The notes beneath the pieces are model-generated. The model searched no databases, was not told the origin of the DNA, and saw only the letters and a list, made by a program, of their open reading frames with translations. The position numbers were made by a program, and so were the translations under genes. Below, in pieces: positions 6,645 through 7,670 of a DNA stretch of 7,670 nt (position 1 is the first letter of the stretch; every line of letters starts with the position of its first letter). This stretch comes from Oscillibacter sp. UBA6647 (GTDB lineage Bacteria; Bacillota; Clostridia; Oscillospirales; Oscillospiraceae): positions 1-7,670 of the forward strand of contig DKLF01000094.1 of the NCBI GenBank assembly GCA_002455655.1. The letters are read 5' to 3'.

Positions 6645-6677
6645 AAAAAAACGGAGACATCTGATACGATGCCTCCG
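6645..6677 (-). terminator. Intrinsic terminator of the proximal TPP riboswitch
   Basis: A 10-bp stem (arms 6668-6677 and 6652-6661, one G-U wobble, 6-nt loop) is followed on the minus strand by seven Ts (6645-6651). It lies just after the proximal TPP aptamer. Its 5' arm CGGAGGCAT can instead pair with ATGCCGCCG in the aptamer (6701-6709) over 8 of 9 positions, giving a clear antiterminator. TPP binding should hold the aptamer strand and allow termination. Confidence 0.92.
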
Positions 6678-6688
6678 AAAGCGTATAT

Positions 6689-6779
6689 AACGGCTTCCTA
6701 CGGCGGCATTACCCGCATCAGGTTCATGGGTCGAAGGCAGTACCTTCCTCTCAGCCTGCTTGCGCAAGCTCCCCCGGTT
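6689..6779 (-). promoter_or_regulatory. TPP riboswitch, proximal copy (thi-box)
   Basis: On the minus strand this is a complete thi-box: GGGGGAGC (6768-6775), a GCTTGCGCAAGC hairpin, the pyrimidine-binding CTGAGA, a GAAGG/CCTTC P3 arm, CGACCC, GAACCTGAT, then the P4 hairpin GCGG/CCGC with the GGTAATGCC core, ending CGTAGG. These are the conserved elements of the TPP aptamer. The outer P1 stem is short with a mismatch. The following terminator makes this a transcription-attenuating OFF switch for thiW-thiY. It is the second of two tandem copies. Confidence 0.96.
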
Positions 6780-6796
6780 TTTCTGTTCGTAACTAT

Positions 6797-6828
6797 AAAA
6801 ATTCGGAGACGCCGATACGGCGCCTCCG
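6797..6828 (-). terminator. Intrinsic terminator of the distal TPP riboswitch
   Basis: A 10-bp stem (arms 6819-6828 and 6804-6813, one G-U wobble) with a 5-nt loop is followed on the minus strand by AATTTTTA. An extra T-A pair extends the base. The U-tract is shorter than in the proximal copy, so it is probably the leakier of the two. Its 5' arm CGGAGGC can pair with GCCGCCG of the distal aptamer (6854-6860) as an antiterminator. The arms closely resemble those of the proximal terminator. Confidence 0.88.
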
Positions 6829-6842
6829 ACAAGAATCAAAAA

Positions 6843-6930
6843 CTGACTCCCTACGGCGGCATGATCCGCATCAGGTTTCCAGGGTCGAAGTTGAACGACT
6901 TCCTCTCAGCCCGCTGTACGGACTCCCCAC
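6843..6930 (-). promoter_or_regulatory. TPP riboswitch, distal copy (thi-box)
   Basis: The minus strand shows GGGGAG (6923-6928), a GTCCG/CGGGC hairpin, CTGAGA (6904-6909), a P3 arm GAAGT/ACTTC, CGACCC, ACCTGAT (6870-6876), the P4 hairpin GCGG/CCGC and CGTAGGGAG. The P4 core reads GGATCATGCC, where the proximal copy reads GGGTAATGCC. This is a complete thi-box with its own terminator. Few bases lie between the predicted transcription start and GGGG, so P1 appears very short or absent. It is the first sensor met by RNA polymerase. Confidence 0.95.
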
Positions 6931-6938
6931 TTACAAGC

Positions 6939-6967
6939 ACTATACTCCCGCCGCCCGAAAAAAGCAA
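6939..6967 (-). promoter_or_regulatory. Predicted sigma-A promoter of the thiamin operon
   Basis: On the minus strand a -35-like TTGCTT (6962-6967) and a -10-like TATAGT (6939-6944) are separated by 17 bp. The predicted start is the A near 6932, just ahead of the distal TPP aptamer. The -35 element matches consensus only in TTG. It overlaps two bases of the A/T tract that follows the corA-side hairpin. Placement is consistent, but the start has not been measured. Confidence 0.65.
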
Positions 6968-6981
6968 GCCCCAAAAGGGGC
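6958..6981 (-). terminator. Probable weak terminator after the corA-type gene
   Basis: On the minus strand a short GCCCC/GGGGC stem with a TTTT loop (6968-6981) is followed by TTGCTTTTTT. The stem is only 5 bp, so termination may be partial. The gene stop lies about 92 nt upstream. The GC-rich stretch between (6982-7073) has further short inverted repeats (for example around 7040-7072) but no better terminator. Confidence 0.5.
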
Positions 6982-7073
6982 GCGGCCCGAATTTTGCCAA
7001 AATATGCGCCCGTATGGGCCTTTCAGGATGTTGCGGAAAAAGCGCCGCCGCGTCAAGGGCGGTTCCGCCGGGC

Positions 7074-7670
7074 TTAAAACCAGCCTTTTTTCTTAAACCA
7101 CAGAATCAGGCACCCGCAAATGACCCCACTGAGTGCGATAACGACGGGATAGCCGTATTTCCACTCAAGCTCAGGCATCCCCTGAAAGTTCATTCCATAC
7201 CAGCCCGCAAGCAGGGACAGCGGAAGAAACAGGGCTGTGATAACCGTGAACAGCCGCATCAGCTCGTTTTGCTGCAAGTCCAGCTGGGCCTGATATGCTT
7301 CCCGCATTTGCGTGACGTAATCCCGCAGGCTCAGCACAGTGGAAAGAAACCGCCGCGTCCTGTTCAGCAGGTTGGAAAAATGCCGCCGAGTGCTGCGGCT
7401 GAGTAGGTTTTCGTCGTCAGCCGCCAGATTTTCAAAAATTGCGGACAATTGCTCGTAATAGCGCTTGCGGCGCAGAAGCTCCTTGCGATATTCCGTAATG
7501 CGGGACATATAATCCCGCCGCTTTGTGTGGAGCACTGCGCCGTCCTCGTCCTCCGTCACGGCGGCTTCAAAAGCGTCCAGCTCGTCGGTATCAGACTTCA
7601 GCAGGCCCGTGAAAAACTGATACAGCACCGTTTCGTTGTCAGGGCCTTCCATCGTCTCTTTTTGCAGGCG
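7074..7670 (-). CDS. corA: CorA-family magnesium/divalent metal transporter (3' part)
   Basis: The frame is open to the right edge, so the N-terminal part is missing. About 198 residues are visible of a family usually near 300-320. The visible part starts in the cytoplasmic helical domain, with long charged, coiled-coil-like helices (KRRDYMSRITEYRKELLRRK region). It ends with two membrane helices at about residues 138-158 and 174-193 of the visible portion. The diagnostic GMN motif sits at about 159-161 in WYGMNF, followed by the periplasmic loop with MPEL and a basic C-terminus KKKGWF. CorA proteins are pentameric Mg2+ (or Co2+/Ni2+) channels. It is upstream of, and codirectional with, the thiamin operon but separated from it by a terminator-like hairpin and a promoter. 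A functional link with thiamin is not indicated. Confidence 0.9.
   Translation of the reverse strand, partial: RLQKETMEGPDNETVLYQFFTGLLKSDTDELDAFEAAVTEDEDGAVLHTKRRDYMSRITEYRKELLRRKRYYEQLSAIFENLAADDENLLSRSTRRHFSNLLNRTRRFLSTVLSLRDYVTQMREAYQAQLDLQQNELMRLFTVITALFLPLSLLAGWYGMNFQGMPELEWKYGYPVVIALSGVICGCLILWFKKKGWF

Noticed and set aside
6792..6797. TATAGT between the two riboswitches, resembling a second promoter -10
   Set aside because: It falls in the U-tract region of the distal terminator and no -35-like element lies 16-18 bp upstream.
6291..7406. Long plus-strand open frame of 371 codons across the leader region
   Set aside because: It crosses both riboswitches, their terminators, the promoter and the antisense of corA and thiW. 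The translation has no domain character and is a GC-driven shadow frame.
1..7670. CRISPR arrays, tRNA or rRNA genes, insertion sequences, phage or defence genes
   Set aside because: No regularly spaced repeats, no cloverleaf or rRNA signature, no transposase or integrase motifs and no terminal inverted repeats were seen. The genes are housekeeping or salvage functions.

Overview
The window carries a thiamin salvage operon of a Gram-positive anaerobe. Eight genes lie on the minus strand, read right to left: thiW-thiM-thiE-thiD-tenA-thiZ-thiX-thiY. The organism is inferred from moderately high GC, strong AGGAGG-like ribosome binding sites, a lipoprotein binding protein, a ThiW-type ECF substrate protein and terminator-type riboswitches. 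These suggest Bacillota, class Clostridia, plausibly an Oscillospiraceae-like gut bacterium. The taxonomy is a guess from style, not a match.

Layout from the right edge, in the direction of transcription: the 3' part of a corA-type Mg2+ transporter gene (7074-7670, cut by the window edge) is followed by a short terminator-like hairpin. A sigma-A-type promoter (6939-6967) partly overlaps that hairpin's U-tract. Two complete TPP riboswitches follow in tandem (6843-6930 and 6689-6779), each with its own intrinsic terminator (6797-6828 and 6645-6677). A further 229-nt leader precedes thiW and holds a TPP-aptamer-like remnant. The structural genes are tightly packed or overlapping, except for a 152-bp hairpin-rich gap between thiE and thiD. 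The operon ends at thiY. About 105 nt further on is a strong bidirectional terminator (112-147), which also serves a plus-strand gene whose last codons may be visible at the left edge.

How the genes work together: ThiW (with ECF energizing subunits encoded elsewhere) is predicted to import the thiazole alcohol, and ThiM phosphorylates it. ThiXYZ is predicted to import a pyrimidine precursor, TenA hydrolyses aminopyrimidine to HMP, and ThiD converts HMP to HMP-PP. ThiE joins the two halves into thiamin monophosphate. The order places thiazole uptake, thiazole phosphorylation and coupling (thiW-M-E) before the hairpin gap, and the pyrimidine branch (thiD-tenA-thiZXY) after it. No de novo genes (thiC, thiG, thiS, thiH) and no final TMP kinase are present in the window.

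The protein families are known. The most interesting material is in the RNA: the tandem aptamer-terminator duplication, a switching helix that can be read from the sequence, a possible third decayed aptamer with compensatory pairing, and the structured thiE-thiD gap.
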